A DNA stretch of 64,000 bases from Eumeta japonica (lineage: Eukaryota > Arthropoda > Insecta > Lepidoptera > Psychidae): positions 186,001 through 250,000 of the forward strand of contig BGZK01000765.1 in assembly GCA_005406025.1 (NCBI GenBank), read 5' to 3'. A program made the position numbers and the translations under genes. Of this stretch, positions 23,541 through 36,200 are shown piece after piece. The notes beneath the pieces are model-generated. The model made no database searches, was not told the DNA's origin, and saw nothing but the letters and a program-made list of their open reading frames with translations. Each line of letters starts with the position of its first letter. The stretch's first letter is position 1.

Positions 23541-24884
23541 AACGAGACGTTAGGTGTAACGTGGAAAGACAACTTCATTATACGTCGACATGTTTTTGAT
23601 GATGTATTGTTAACGACATGTGCTCATTTACTATTTTAAGTAGTAAAAATTAAATGTGTCCGTGTGCCCAAATATGCATACTAACATAAATTATTAAACA
23701 AATCAAATATATAACTCAAACGTCCCAATCAGAGTAAAATCGTAAAAAAAGAACCATTTTGAAACAATTATCTGGCTTGAAATAGAAGCTGTAACCTTTT
23801 TGTAATCATAACGACTTTAAACACTAAGCAACGGAAGTCGTCAAGTCTGTTACTATTAAGCCTATGTTCTAATAATTTTCCAGTACTACGATTATATTAA
23901 CGGCAGGTATGTATTAGTTTGTGTGATTCGAATCCATACATTATCCGTTAAATCTAACGGTTAATTTAGTAATTAGCTTTCTTATCTTTTAGTACAGCTC
24001 GCCGCAACTTCTCGCGAACATACCATTTTAACTGTAAATCCAAGTTAAGGCTAAATTTATAATACTTCACTAAGTTTTTCGCTTGTTGCGCCTTGGGTAA
24101 ATTCAAATGATCGCTTTGATTCCCAATCGCACTCTAACTTTTCGTTCCGGTTTTGCTCTCTATTTCAATACCGCTCTACAGATGATCTCGGTCTTGTCTT
24201 GAACATTGCTTCTACATTTTTGGTATTTACACATTTCTTTTTTAAGTAAAAAGTTGCTTCGAAGATTAGTAAGGATAAACAGATAGACAGATATTCAATG
24301 TACATAAATTACAATAATTTCATTAACAATAAAATTTAATCATAACAAGACAGTCCTGATTTTACTATCGGCAGCTAATCGACAAATTATTGCATCGTCA
24401 TTCAATAAACATACGTACAAAAAACTTCAACAACATCAAAAAGTAGTTATTCGGAAGATTTGTACTAAACATTGTCACACGTTCTTCGGTACGGACTCCT
24501 GTATATCCCTCGGGATAGGTACTGAATACTGAATCTCTACATGCACATCTGATATCTGTGTATGATTGCTGTAAAGGGATACGTAATAGATTGTCAAAAA
24601 TAAACCGTTGTTAAATTTTAGCAAGTATCTAACAGATAACGTGCAGCAGCGGCAAAACTTAGACATTAAGTAAAATAAGCAATTTGGAAAATTATTCTAG
24701 TTGAAGTCTAAATCAGATAGCGAATGGATGATGATTATTTATTCCACGAAAAAACAAATAGTGCCCATCAGAAATTATTTCGTCAATACGAAAATGCAAA
24801 TCGTACTATTAACAAACCAAACGTCACGAACGCAAAAATTCTGACACCATAACCATCAATTCACGCACGATTCAATCGGCCGCT
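23541..24884. other. AT-rich DNA, no gene seen
   Basis: Includes one GGAATCG-type patch at about 24118-24200 (minus-sense wording TTCCGGTTTTGCTC). Confidence 0.4.
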
Positions 24885-25110
24885 TGGAGTCATAGCTTAG
24901 CTGACTCGAAGTTAATGAATATAGCTTATATTTTCACGTAGCGCCAGCTATGGCGTCCGCGGCCGCGCGGTCCGTGGGAGCTGTTTTTAATCTAAATTTA
25001 ACGCTTTGCCCGCGCCGCGGCGGCCGCGCGCCGTGCGTTATTAGTGCAGCCACTACTCTCTATTTGTACTTACCACGGCTCAAAGGAACGGCCGTGTAGT
25101 GTTGGGTGTG
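24885..25110. other. GC-rich, repeat-free island
   Basis: Two GCGGCCGC octamers (24958-24965 and 25020-25027) within strongly CpG-rich, locally palindromic sequence, against an AT-rich background. Coding is not supported. A candidate promoter or regulatory island (inference). Confidence 0.35.
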
Positions 25111-25940
25111 TAAATGGAGAACATTTTGTGTCGATAACCTGCATTTAAAAATATTTATTAGAATTAAATATTACTTTATGAATATTTTGAAAACCCTATT
25201 ACATGCAAATGATAAGTTGAATGATATTAATGCATATTTTTTTGTTGTCACAATACAAGTGGTAATAAATAAATTTGCATTATCATAGTGAATTACTGGT
25301 GACAATTAAAATTACGCAGAAAATAACAGGCCGTTGATATTTTTAATACTTCAATCTTAAGAAATGGAAGAGAAAATATGCGGTACATTTCTCTGAATGG
25401 CAATAAATACGATCTCGTTTAATATGCTAATAGTAAGCATACACAAAGACACTAGACGTAGTCTATAATAGACAGTGTTGAAGTGTGTACACCGGTGCGG
25501 TCGGTTGCCACAACGATGTGCACGATAATTTCAGTGTCTTCGCTGTCGCTGCCATAGAAACAAGGACCGCGACGTCTGATACAAGTGTGGAATTTTAGAA
25601 TTGCGTCAGATTTTAAACTTCAATAATAATGTGTTGTGAGTATGACTTGATAAGAAAACGTAATGGCACATTTGAGAGCTTTGGTCGTAAAAAAATCGAG
25701 TAAAAAAACCAGCTGTGATAGAAAGTTTGGCTGAAGAATTCAAAACTATTCCATCTAATACATAAAGAAAAATACTTAATTTAAGTACGCATTACAATAA
25801 TGTAAAACAGAAAAGGAAAAGCGTAGAAATGTAAGACCAAAACTGCGAAAATATTGAAAATCCTCGTATTTAATCCGAAGTGATTTTATGCATCATTCTA
25901 GAACTTCATTAATTATAGCCCTCTTGCTGCGATCTTTTTA
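25111..25940. other. AT-rich DNA, no gene seen
   Basis: No recognised feature. Confidence 0.4.
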
Positions 25941-26005
25941 ATGCAATTTTCAACCGAAATAGATCTGTGAATGTACTAATGCAATTTTCAACCGAAATGG
26001 ATCTT
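25941..26005 (+). repeat. 27-bp direct duplication
   Basis: AATGCAATTTTCAACCGAAA followed by TRGATCT occurs at 25941 and again 38 bp later at 25979, with one difference. Confidence 0.7.
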
Positions 26006-27003
26006 TTCAACGATTACGTTTTTAATTAAAATACGGATAGTTACAATCACGACAGCCCTCGATTCAAGGTTACGGAATGTACGACAATTAAAATCAGTGT
26101 CACAATTGTGCATACAATACACTTGAACTGCAACAGTGACCCTAGTTTTATACAGATCGATGTCAACACAAAAAAATAGTTGTTTGCAGAACAAGGTACT
26201 TGACGCCATCTGCATTAATTTTGACTGTTAGAATGGAAAAATATCTACAAACATCTCCTAGAATCAAAATTATAGGTGTACATGTATATATATAATATAT
26301 AAAAACATTATAGATATCTCTGACTGCATATATTTATAGCTAGATTTATTTACTAAAATCGCTGTTAAAAAGTATTTATTTCCTATATTTCATTAAATTG
26401 AAATGTTTATTTTATACGGGCACAGAGGTAAGTGTACGTTTTCAAGCATAAACAGAACATTTATAAGAATATCTGATTATTTTGAAAACAATTTTTTTTC
26501 TACATTACACGTACGCAACTTTAACCTAAATATGTGTTATGTAGAACCCATTATCCCTTTTCATTAACACCACATAAATAACTGAACCTACTTTGTATTT
26601 TCAATGAGGAGAAGCCCTATAGCCATTAGTGACATATGACTTATAATGTTTAATATATACTCAGGCTTCGTGATGACGTTTTAGAAAGCCTAGATTGAAT
26701 GTACTATATTAGTAAATTCCTATAAAAAAATTAAAATAATAAATTTTCTCAGTTCTTTATGCTCCCTTTCTAATACTAGTGCGTACACAATTATTCTTCT
26801 AACGTGTTTCAACAGTATTATAAGTAATATATTTGTTACTATCGATATACGAACAGCACATCATTACAGCGTTCGCTCCAGTTATCTTTAATAAATCGTA
26901 ATATTTTTCCAGCCCGCGTCAGAGCCGCTGTCCGTTTAGTCCGCTAAGCGTTCCGCTACGTTCGCAATTACAGAGAGTTTTCTGCGTTTGTGTGTATATT
27001 TCA
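26006..27003. other. AT-rich DNA, no gene seen
   Basis: A short CpG-containing patch lies at 26912-26965. Nothing else recognised. Confidence 0.4.
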
Positions 27004-27006
27004 TTA

Positions 27007-27740
27007 CTAGTTTTCGTCCGCGGTTCCGCCCCATTTTCTTTTTCTATTTGATCATGTTTCTCTCAGTTGTGATTCTGATCTCGGTCCTGTTCACGATTTC
27101 ATATTCAGTTTCATTGTCTATTCTGATCCGCAACCAGCTTAGATTCTCCCAAACCTATTCCAATCAAAGTTCAATGCGGGGGGTCTTCACGATCACAAAG
27201 ACGTATTCCATTTTAGATTTTTCTAGCTTGTTTCTAAGTCTATGCTGGACCCACCTTTGATTATAAAGATGATTCCGCTCCAGGGTCCGTTCTGTCCTAA
27301 ATCCTTTGGTGATCGTGCTACCGTTAAAAAGTCAATAATACTCTGTGGAATTTCAAATCCCATCATATGCCTGAAATACGTGTTATTTATCTGCACAGAA
27401 AATACCAAAATAGACCAAATACCAATTTCCATGACTCTAACTTCAAATCTAATCGCGAAAACCATATAAATTGCAACTCGGTATTTCATCCATGTAGTTT
27501 CTAAAAACTCTGAAATTCAATATTTTTTATTTGTTTCTAATAAATACCTTAAATGGATTTTTTTTTCCATCCAAGCACTTAATTCTTATTTTATTTCCTA
27601 TTTAGTTTTGAATTTACAAGAACTCTGAATTAGTGTTACTTAAAAGCTCAAATATAAATTTCCATGACTACGGCTTCAAAACTAACGGGTACACGTTCCA
27701 TAGAAGCTTTTACACCTTTTTTCAACCCTTTAACATAATT
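27007..27740 (-). mobile_element. Helitron-like non-autonomous element, minus strand (tentative)
   Basis: On the minus strand the 3' end reads GGCGGAACCGCGGACGAAAA then CTAG (27007-27010), resembling CTAG-type lepidopteran Helitron ends with a GC-rich terminal stem. Inside lies a GGAATCG-type simple repeat (27010-27130). Two blocks containing AATTTCCATGACT (27424 and 27658) suggest internal duplication. There is no intact protein. The 5' boundary is unknown. Confidence 0.35.
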
Positions 27741-28524
27741 TATTTGTTAAGTTAATGTTCTAGGTCCAAATTAAAAGATTTTCATGTTTACTAAAGATTT
27801 TTAATTAAATACGTTTAAAATGTTGCATTAGCGCCTTTAGTCTTGCTAGAATGTATTGGTTTGTGCAATTTACCTTAACTTAACTTTAAAATTCAATCAA
27901 ACTGGCTATCAATTTCAGTACTGCAAAAATTCTAAAATTCATATAAACATTAATGGAATACGCAGACCTTCGTCCGAAGAACACCGTATACACCATACCT
28001 AAAAGTTAGCTGTATCATTCGACCCCGTGCATAAATTTAGACGAACAATACATTCGACCAAAGCCTGCATTTTCCCCGCTCCGTAAATTGCAATAACAGT
28101 TATTACCGTAGCAGGTCTGCGCCTTAATTCTAAATGATTCGGGGCAAAGTTTGTTCGTGGTTACAGAATTTATTCATTCTTTGCAATAGGTTCGACGTGG
28201 TTCTTATAGTACGAAATTTGTAATGCATCTGAAAGTATCGTTTACTACTCAATGTCTTATTCGAATATACTATGTATTAATTTCTATTTTCGATTCGATT
28301 CTGATACCATTTTAAGAAAATTTTCAGGTGAATAGCTTTTTATGTAGTCCTTTTCTTTTCTATTTTTTTCCCTGTAATTTATTATGATGAGAATAGAATA
28401 ATAAAGATGTATTAAATAATAAATACACTATACCAATATTTTGTATTATCATAATTGGCATGTTGTTATTTAACATACTTAAGCAATTAACTTTAATCTC
28501 TTTTACATACACTATTAATTTTAT
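27741..28524. other. AT-rich DNA, no gene seen
   Basis: No recognised feature. Confidence 0.4.
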
Positions 28525-28960
28525 TCGGCGTACCCTATAGTAAAGTTTAAGGTTCCAAAGGTATACGACAGCTGTTCCCTACAAACAATTCGCTAATTAA
28601 CCTCCCTTACAGTTTGCGCTCCGGCATAATCACACCTTACGTGCGTTCAGCGCCCCCTCGCGGACGGAATATTAATTAGGCAATGAATGGCGGATAATTT
28701 TCTTACAAACCATTACATCGGCACAGAGAGCGGAATAAATAGATTTTCTCGCTTCGAGTCCAGGCGAGGCTATAGGAGCTCGAACTGCATAAGACTCGGT
28801 TTAACGCCAGGCCGTCTCAAGCCAACAAACGAGTGGAGCGGAAATCTCGACACCGATCTCCTGTTCTGACGCAAATTGTTAGGGCGAAACTCCGAAAAAT
28901 TTCCACGTACCATTTTGACGTGACAACGTCTTATAAATTGGTTTGCCGGGTGACACTTCA
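28525..28960. other. Repeat-free island with TAATTA-type words
   Basis: Moderate-GC unique sequence with CGCTAATTAACC (near 28590) and ATTAATTAGGCAATG (near 28671), which fit homeodomain-type TAATTA sites, and CAGCGCCCCCTCGCGG near 28650. A 60-codon plus frame and a 63-codon minus frame overlap, so neither is convincing. A candidate cis-regulatory module (inference). Confidence 0.3.
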
Positions 28961-29008
28961 AGAAACTGCGTTACGCTCCGCTCACGTTATGCGCTCACAA
29001 TGAGAGCG

Positions 29009-29106
29009 AGTGAGAGGCACGCGTCCCTTCCACTCGGGCATGGTTAGCCCGCCTAAGAGCGAGAGAGACAGACATAAAAGTGAAAGGCACGCGTCCCTTC
29101 CACTCA
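29009..29106 (+). repeat. 70-bp tandem duplication
   Basis: AGGCACGCGTCCCTTCCACT occurs at 29015-29034 and again at 29085-29104, exactly 70 bp apart, within a longer similar stretch (GTGARAGGCACG...). The flanks include GAGCGAG/GAGAGA words. Confidence 0.75.
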
Positions 29107-29787
29107 GATAGGAACAAGTTAAGTTGTAGTAAACGCTGTTTCATTGTACGCAAATGTATTGCAAGTTATTGTATGTATATTTGTATATAAATACGTATGT
29201 ATGTGTAAAGGTAAAAATAAAATTTTGTTAATATGAAATTCAGTGCGAGATTCTTTGTATAAATTAATGTTTTAAATATAATTCTTTGTATAAATAAATG
29301 TTTTAAATTGTTACTATTATTTCATCCTTCTTCCTACTATACGAATGAATATTCACATTAAAATGATTTTACCACTCAAAGTCGTTGTCACGTAAAACTT
29401 TCGCCCGTATACCGACTTTACAGGCAACCAATTTTTTTATAGGGAAAAACAATTCTGTCGGATTAACGCCACGACGCCGGTCAAGCGACATACTTATTGA
29501 TATTTTCATGCCAATGAGCAATGCGAGCATTGGAATATTCTCCTTTTTATATTATTATACGTTTAACAGAAAAGAAATTTCCTCTTATCGTCGTTTATAT
29601 AGTACTGTCGTGCTTTGCGTACCTTTTTATTTCAAAAATTTGAAGTTCGCGCTTTGAATAAAATAGTATATCAGAGTGAATATTTGACTGGAATATGTGA
29701 CATTCATTGTATACATGGCTACTAGTAAATATTTTCTTAATGGTACAAATGAAAATAACACTCTTGTAAATGCAAATATAGAAATAA
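29107..29787. other. AT-rich DNA, no gene seen
   Basis: A small direct duplication containing ATTCTTTGTATAAATWAATG lies near 29250 and 29280 (period about 30). A 90-codon plus frame (29385-29657) resembles nothing I know. Confidence 0.4.
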
Positions 29788-30288
29788 CCTTTTATTAATA
29801 AGTCCAGATAAAAGCAAGACTTCTCGGTGCACTCTTTAGTAATAAACCCAGATTACCACATTCCCACTCGACTATTAATAAACCAAAAAAAAAACGACAC
29901 TACTTCTCGACGCTCTTATCAATAACCTTAGACAAGAATACAACTTTTCGTCCCTATCTATTTATAATCCCTAAACAACAACCCAATTTCTTGTCATTAT
30001 TCATAAATAAAATAAATATAAAACACATTTTACAACACCTAAGTTTCAAAACGCGAGAAGTGATTACTGCGCGCGCTTTTATAGTGAAGCGAACTTCTAG
30101 TATAATATACTCGTAGTGAAGCGATATTCTAATACGCACGCTTGCGCAACCATCACTGCAGGAAAACTGACGTACGACAGTGTCTCAATAACTCCAGAGT
30201 GGCTCTCGTATTAATAAACCAAAATAATGATATGACCTTTCGTCACCATTTATAAACAAACTTTTCAGCATTATTTATTAAGAAACCC
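29788..30288. repeat. Decayed left edge of the 42-bp satellite
   Basis: Units of about 40-43 bp still align loosely with the satellite monomer, for example ATCAATAACCTTAGACAAGA (near 29918), ATTAATAAACCAAAA (29874) and ATTATTTATTAAGAAACCCA (30269). They are heavily substituted, and unrelated sequence interrupts them at about 30050-30205, which itself has a short duplication of TAGTGAAGCGA (30081, 30113). Such old, unhomogenised units are expected at the edge of a tandem array. Confidence 0.65.
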
Positions 30289-33200
30289 AAACAACGACAC
30301 AACTTTCCGGCACTGTTTATCAATAAAACCAGACAACAATACAACTTTCCGACACTGTTTATCAATATAACCAGACAACAATACAACCTTCCAGCTGTTT
30401 ATCAATATAACCAGACAACAATACAACTTTCCGGCACTGTTTATCAATATAACCAGACAACAATACAACCTTCCGGCACTGTTTATCAATAAAACCAGAC
30501 AACAATACAACTTTCCGGCACTGTTTATCAATATAACCAGATAACAATACAACTTTCCGGCACTGTTTATCAATATAACCAGACAACAATACAACCTTCC
30601 GGCACTGTTTATCAATATAACCAGATAACAATACAACTTTCCGGCACTGTTTATCAATATAACCAGATAACAATAACAACTTTCCGGCACTGTTTATCAA
30701 TATAACCAGACAACAATACAACTTTCCGGCACTGTTTATCAATAAACCAGACAACAATACAACCTTCCGGCACTGTTTATCAATATAACCAGATAACAAT
30801 AGACAACTTTTCCAGCACTGTTTATCAATATAACCAGACAACAATACAACCTTCCAGCACTGTTTATTAATATAACCAGACAACAATACAACCTTCCGGC
30901 ACTGTTTATCAATATAACCGATAACAATACAACTTTCCGGCACTGTTTATCAATATAACGAACAACAATACAACCTTCCGGCACTGTTTATCAATATAAC
31001 CAGACAACAATACAACCTTCCGGCACTGTTTATCAATATAACCAGATAACAATACAACCTTCCAGCACTGTTTATCAATATAACCGACAACAATACAACC
31101 TTCCGCACTGTTTATCAATATAACAGATAACAATACAACTTTCCGGCACTGTTTATCAATATAACCAGACAACAATACAACCTTCCAGCACTGTTATCAA
31201 ATAACCAGACAACAATACAACCTTCCAGCACTGTTTATCAATATAACCAGATAACAATACAACCTTCAGCACTGTTTATCAATATAACCAATAACAATAC
31301 AACTTTCCGGCACTGTTTATCAATATAACCAGACAACAATACAACCTTCCGGCACTGTTTATCAATATAACCAGATAACAATACAACTTTCCGGCACTGT
31401 TTATCAATATAACCAGACAACAATACAACCTTCCAGCACTGTTTATTAATATAACCAGACAACAATACAACCTTCCGGCACTGTTTATCAATATAACCAG
31501 ATAACAATACAACTTTCCGGCACTGTTTATCAATATAACCAGACAACAATACAACCTTCCGGCACTGTTTATCAATATAACCAGATAACAATACAACTTT
31601 CCGGCACTGTTTATCGATATAACCAGATAACAATACAACTTTCCGGCACTGTTTATCAATATAACCAGACAACAATACAATTTTCCGGCACTGTTTATCA
31701 ATATAACCAGACAACAATACAACCTTCCGGCACTGTTTATCAATATAACCAGATAACAATACAACTTTCCGGCACTGTTTATCAATATAACCAGACAACA
31801 ATACAACCTTCCGGCACTGTTTATCAATATAACCAGATAACAATACAACTTTCCGGCACTGTTTATCAATATAACCAGAACAACAATACAACCTTCCAGC
31901 ACTGTTTATCAATATAACCAGATAACAATACAACTTTCCGGCACTGTTTATCAATATAACCAGACAACAATACAACCTTCCGGCACTGTTTATCAATATA
32001 ACCAGATAACAATACAACCTTCCAGCACTGTTTATCAATATAACCAGACAACAATACAACCTTCCGGCACTGTTTATCAATATAACCAGATAACAATACA
32101 ACTTTCCCGCACTGTTTATCAATATAACCAGACAACATTACAACCTTCCAGCACTGTTTATCAATATAACCAGATAACAATACAACTTTCCGGCACTGTT
32201 TATCAATATAACCAGACAACAATACAACCTTCCGGCACTGTTTATCAATATAACCAGATAACAATACAACTTTCCGGCACTGTTTATCAATATAACCAGA
32301 CAACAATACAACCTTCCGGCACTGTTTATCAATATAACCAGATAACAATACAACTTTCCGGCACTGTTTATCGATATAACCAGATAACAATACAACTTTC
32401 CGGCACTGTTTATCAATATAACCAGACAACAATACAACCTTCCGGCACTGTTTATCAATATAACCAGATAACAATACAACTTTCCGGCACTGTTTATCAA
32501 TATAACCAGACAACAATACAACCTTCCGGCACTGTTTATCAATATAACCAGATAACAATACAACTTTCCGGCACTGTTTATCGATATAACCAGATAACAA
32601 TACAACTTTCCGGCACTGTTTATCAATATAACCAGACAACAATACAACCTTCCGGCACTGTTTATCAATATAACCAGATAACAATACAACTTTCCGGCAC
32701 TGTTTATCAATATAACCAGACAACAATACAACCTTCCGGCACTGTTTATCAATATAACCAGATAACAATACAATTTTCCGGCACTGTTTATCAATATAAC
32801 CAGATAACAATACAACCTTCCAGCACTGTTTATCAATATAACCAGACAACAATACAACCTTCCGGCACTGTTTATCAATATAACCAGATAACAATACAAC
32901 CTTCCGGCACTGTTTATCAATATAACCAGATAACAATACAACTTTCCGGCACTGTTTATCAATATAACCAGACAACAATACAACCTTCCGGCACTGTTTA
33001 TCAATATAACCAGATAACAATACAACTTTCCGGCACTGTTTATCAATATAACCAGACAACAATACAACCTTCCAGCACTGTTTATCAATATAACCAGACA
33101 ACAATACAACCTTCCGGCACTGTTTATCAATATAACCAGATAACAATACAACTTTCCGGCACTGTTTATCAATATAACCAGACAACAATACAACCTTCCG

Positions 33201-36200
33201 GCACTGTTTATCAATATAACCAGACAACAATACAACCTTCCGGCACTGTTTATCAATATAACCAGATAACAATACAACCTTCCAGCACTGTTTATCAATA
33301 TAACCAGACAACAATACAACCTTCCGGCACTGTTTATCAATATAACCAGATAACAATACAACCTTCCGGCACTGTTTATCAATATAACCAGACAACAATA
33401 CAACCTTCCAGCACTGTTTATCAATATAACCAGACAACAATACAACCTTCCGGCACTGTTTATCAATATAACCAGACAACAATACAACCTTCCAGCACTG
33501 TTTATCAATATAACCAGATAACAATACAACCTTCCGGCACTGTTTATCAATATAACCAGACAACAATACAACCTTCCGGCACTGTTTATCAATATAACCA
33601 GATAACAATACAACCTTCCGGCACTGTTTATCAATATAACCAGACAACAATACAACCTTCCAGCACTGTTTATCAATATAACCAGACAACAATACAACCT
33701 TCCGGCACTGTTTATCAATATAACCAGATAACAATACAACTTTCCGGCACTGTTTATCAATATAACCAGACAACAATACAACCTTCCGGCACTGTTTATC
33801 AATATAACCAGATAACAATACAACTTTCCGGCACTGTTTATCAATATAACCAGATAACAATACAACTTTCCGGCACTGTTTATCAATATAACCAGACAAC
33901 AATACAACCTTCCGGCACTGTTTATCAATATAACCAGACAACAATACAACCTTCCGGCACTGTTTATCAATATAACCAGATAACAATACAACCTTCCGGC
34001 ACTGTTTATCAATATAACCAGACAACAATACAACCTTCCGGCACTGTTTATCAATATAACCAGATAACAATACAACTTTCCGGCACTGTTTATCAATATA
34101 ACCAGACAACAATACAACCTTCCAGCACTGTTTATCAATATAACCAGATAACAATACAACCTTCCAGCACTGTTTATCAATATAACCAGACAACAATACA
34201 ACCTTCCGGCACTGTTTATCAATATAACCAGATAACAATACAACCTTCCGGCACTGTTTATCAATATAACCAGACAACAATACAACCTTCCGGCACTGTT
34301 TATCAATATAACCAGATAACAATACAACTTTCCGGCACTGTTTATCAATATAACCAGACAACAATACAACCTTCCGGCACTGTTTATCAATATAACCAGA
34401 CAACAATACAACCTTCCGGCACTGTTTATCAATATAACCAGACAACAATACAACCTTCCGGCACTGTTTATCAATATAACCAGATAACAATACAACTTTC
34501 CGGCACTGTTTATCAATATAACCAGACAACAATACAACCTTCCGGCACTGTTTATCAATATAACCAGATAACAATACAACTTTCCGGCACTGTTTATCAA
34601 TATAACCAGATAACAATACAACCTTCCGGCACTGTTTATCAATATAACCAGACAACAATACAACCTTCCGGCACTGTTTATCAATATAACCAGATAACAA
34701 TACAACTTTCCGGCACTGTTTATCAATATAACCAGACAACAATACAACCTTCCGGCACTGTTTATCAATATAACCAGATAACAATACAACTTTCCGGCAC
34801 TGTTTATCAATATAACCAGATAACAATACAACTTTCCGGCACTGTTTATCAATATAACCAGACAACAATACAACCTTCCGGCACTGTTTATCAATATAAC
34901 CAGATAACAATACAACTTTCCGGCACTGTTTATCAATATAACCAGACAACAATACAACCTTCCGGCACTGTTTATCAATATAACCAGACAACAATACAAC
35001 CTTCCGGCACTGTTTATCAATATAACCAGATAACAATACAACCTTCCGCACTGTTTATCAATATAACCAGACAACAATACAACCTTCCGGCACTGTTTAT
35101 CAATATAACCAGATAACAATACAACTTTCCGGCACTGTTTATCAATATAACCAGACAACAATACAACCTTCCAGCACTGTTTATCAATATAACCAGACAA
35201 CAATACAACCTTCCGGCACTGTTTATCAATATAACCAGATAACAATACAACTTTCCGGCACTGTTTATCAATATAACCAGACAACAATACAACCTTCCGG
35301 CACTGTTTATCAATATAACCAGACAACAATACAACCTTCCGGCACTGTTTATCAATATAACCAGACAACAATACAACCTTCCGGCACTGTTTATCAATAT
35401 AACCAGACAACAATACAACCTTCCGGCACTGTTTATCAATATAACCAGACAACAATACAACCTTCCGCACTGTTTATCAATATAACCAGACAACAATACA
35501 ACCTTCCGGCACTGTTTATCAATATAACCAGATAACAATACAACCTTCCAGCACTGTTTATCAATATAACCAGACAACAATACAACCTTCCGGCACTGTT
35601 TATCAATATAACCAGATAACAATACAACTTTCCGGCACTGTTTATCAATATAACCAGACAACAATACAACCTTCCAGCACTGTTTATCAATATAACCAGA
35701 CAACAATACAACCTTCCAGCACTGTTTATCAATATAACCAGATAACAATACAACCTTCCAGCACTGTTTATCAATATAACCAGACAACAATACAACCTTC
35801 CAGCACTGTTTATCAATATAACCAGACAACAATACAACCTTCCGGCACTGTTTATCAATATAACCAGATAACAATACAACCTTCCGGCACTGTTTATCAA
35901 TATAACCAGACAACAATACAACCTTCCAGCACTGTTTATCAATATAACCAGACAACAATACAACCTTCCGGCACTGTTTATCAATATAACCAGACAACAA
36001 TACAACCTTCCAGCACTGTTTATCAATATAACCAGATAACAATACAACCTTCCAGCACTGTTTATCAATATAACCAGACAACAATACAACCTTCCAGCAC
36101 TGTTTATCAATATAACCAGACAACAATACAACCTTCCAGCACTGTTTATCAATATAACCAGATAACAATACAACCTTCCGGCACTGTTTATCAATATAAC

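Noticed and set aside
32138..35470. 1110-codon minus-strand open frame, with overlapping frames of 1061, 905, 716 and 402 codons
   Set aside because: All lie in the 42-bp satellite. They overlap in different frames, start at Met codons created by deletions, and arise because the monomer length is divisible by three. No independent coding evidence.
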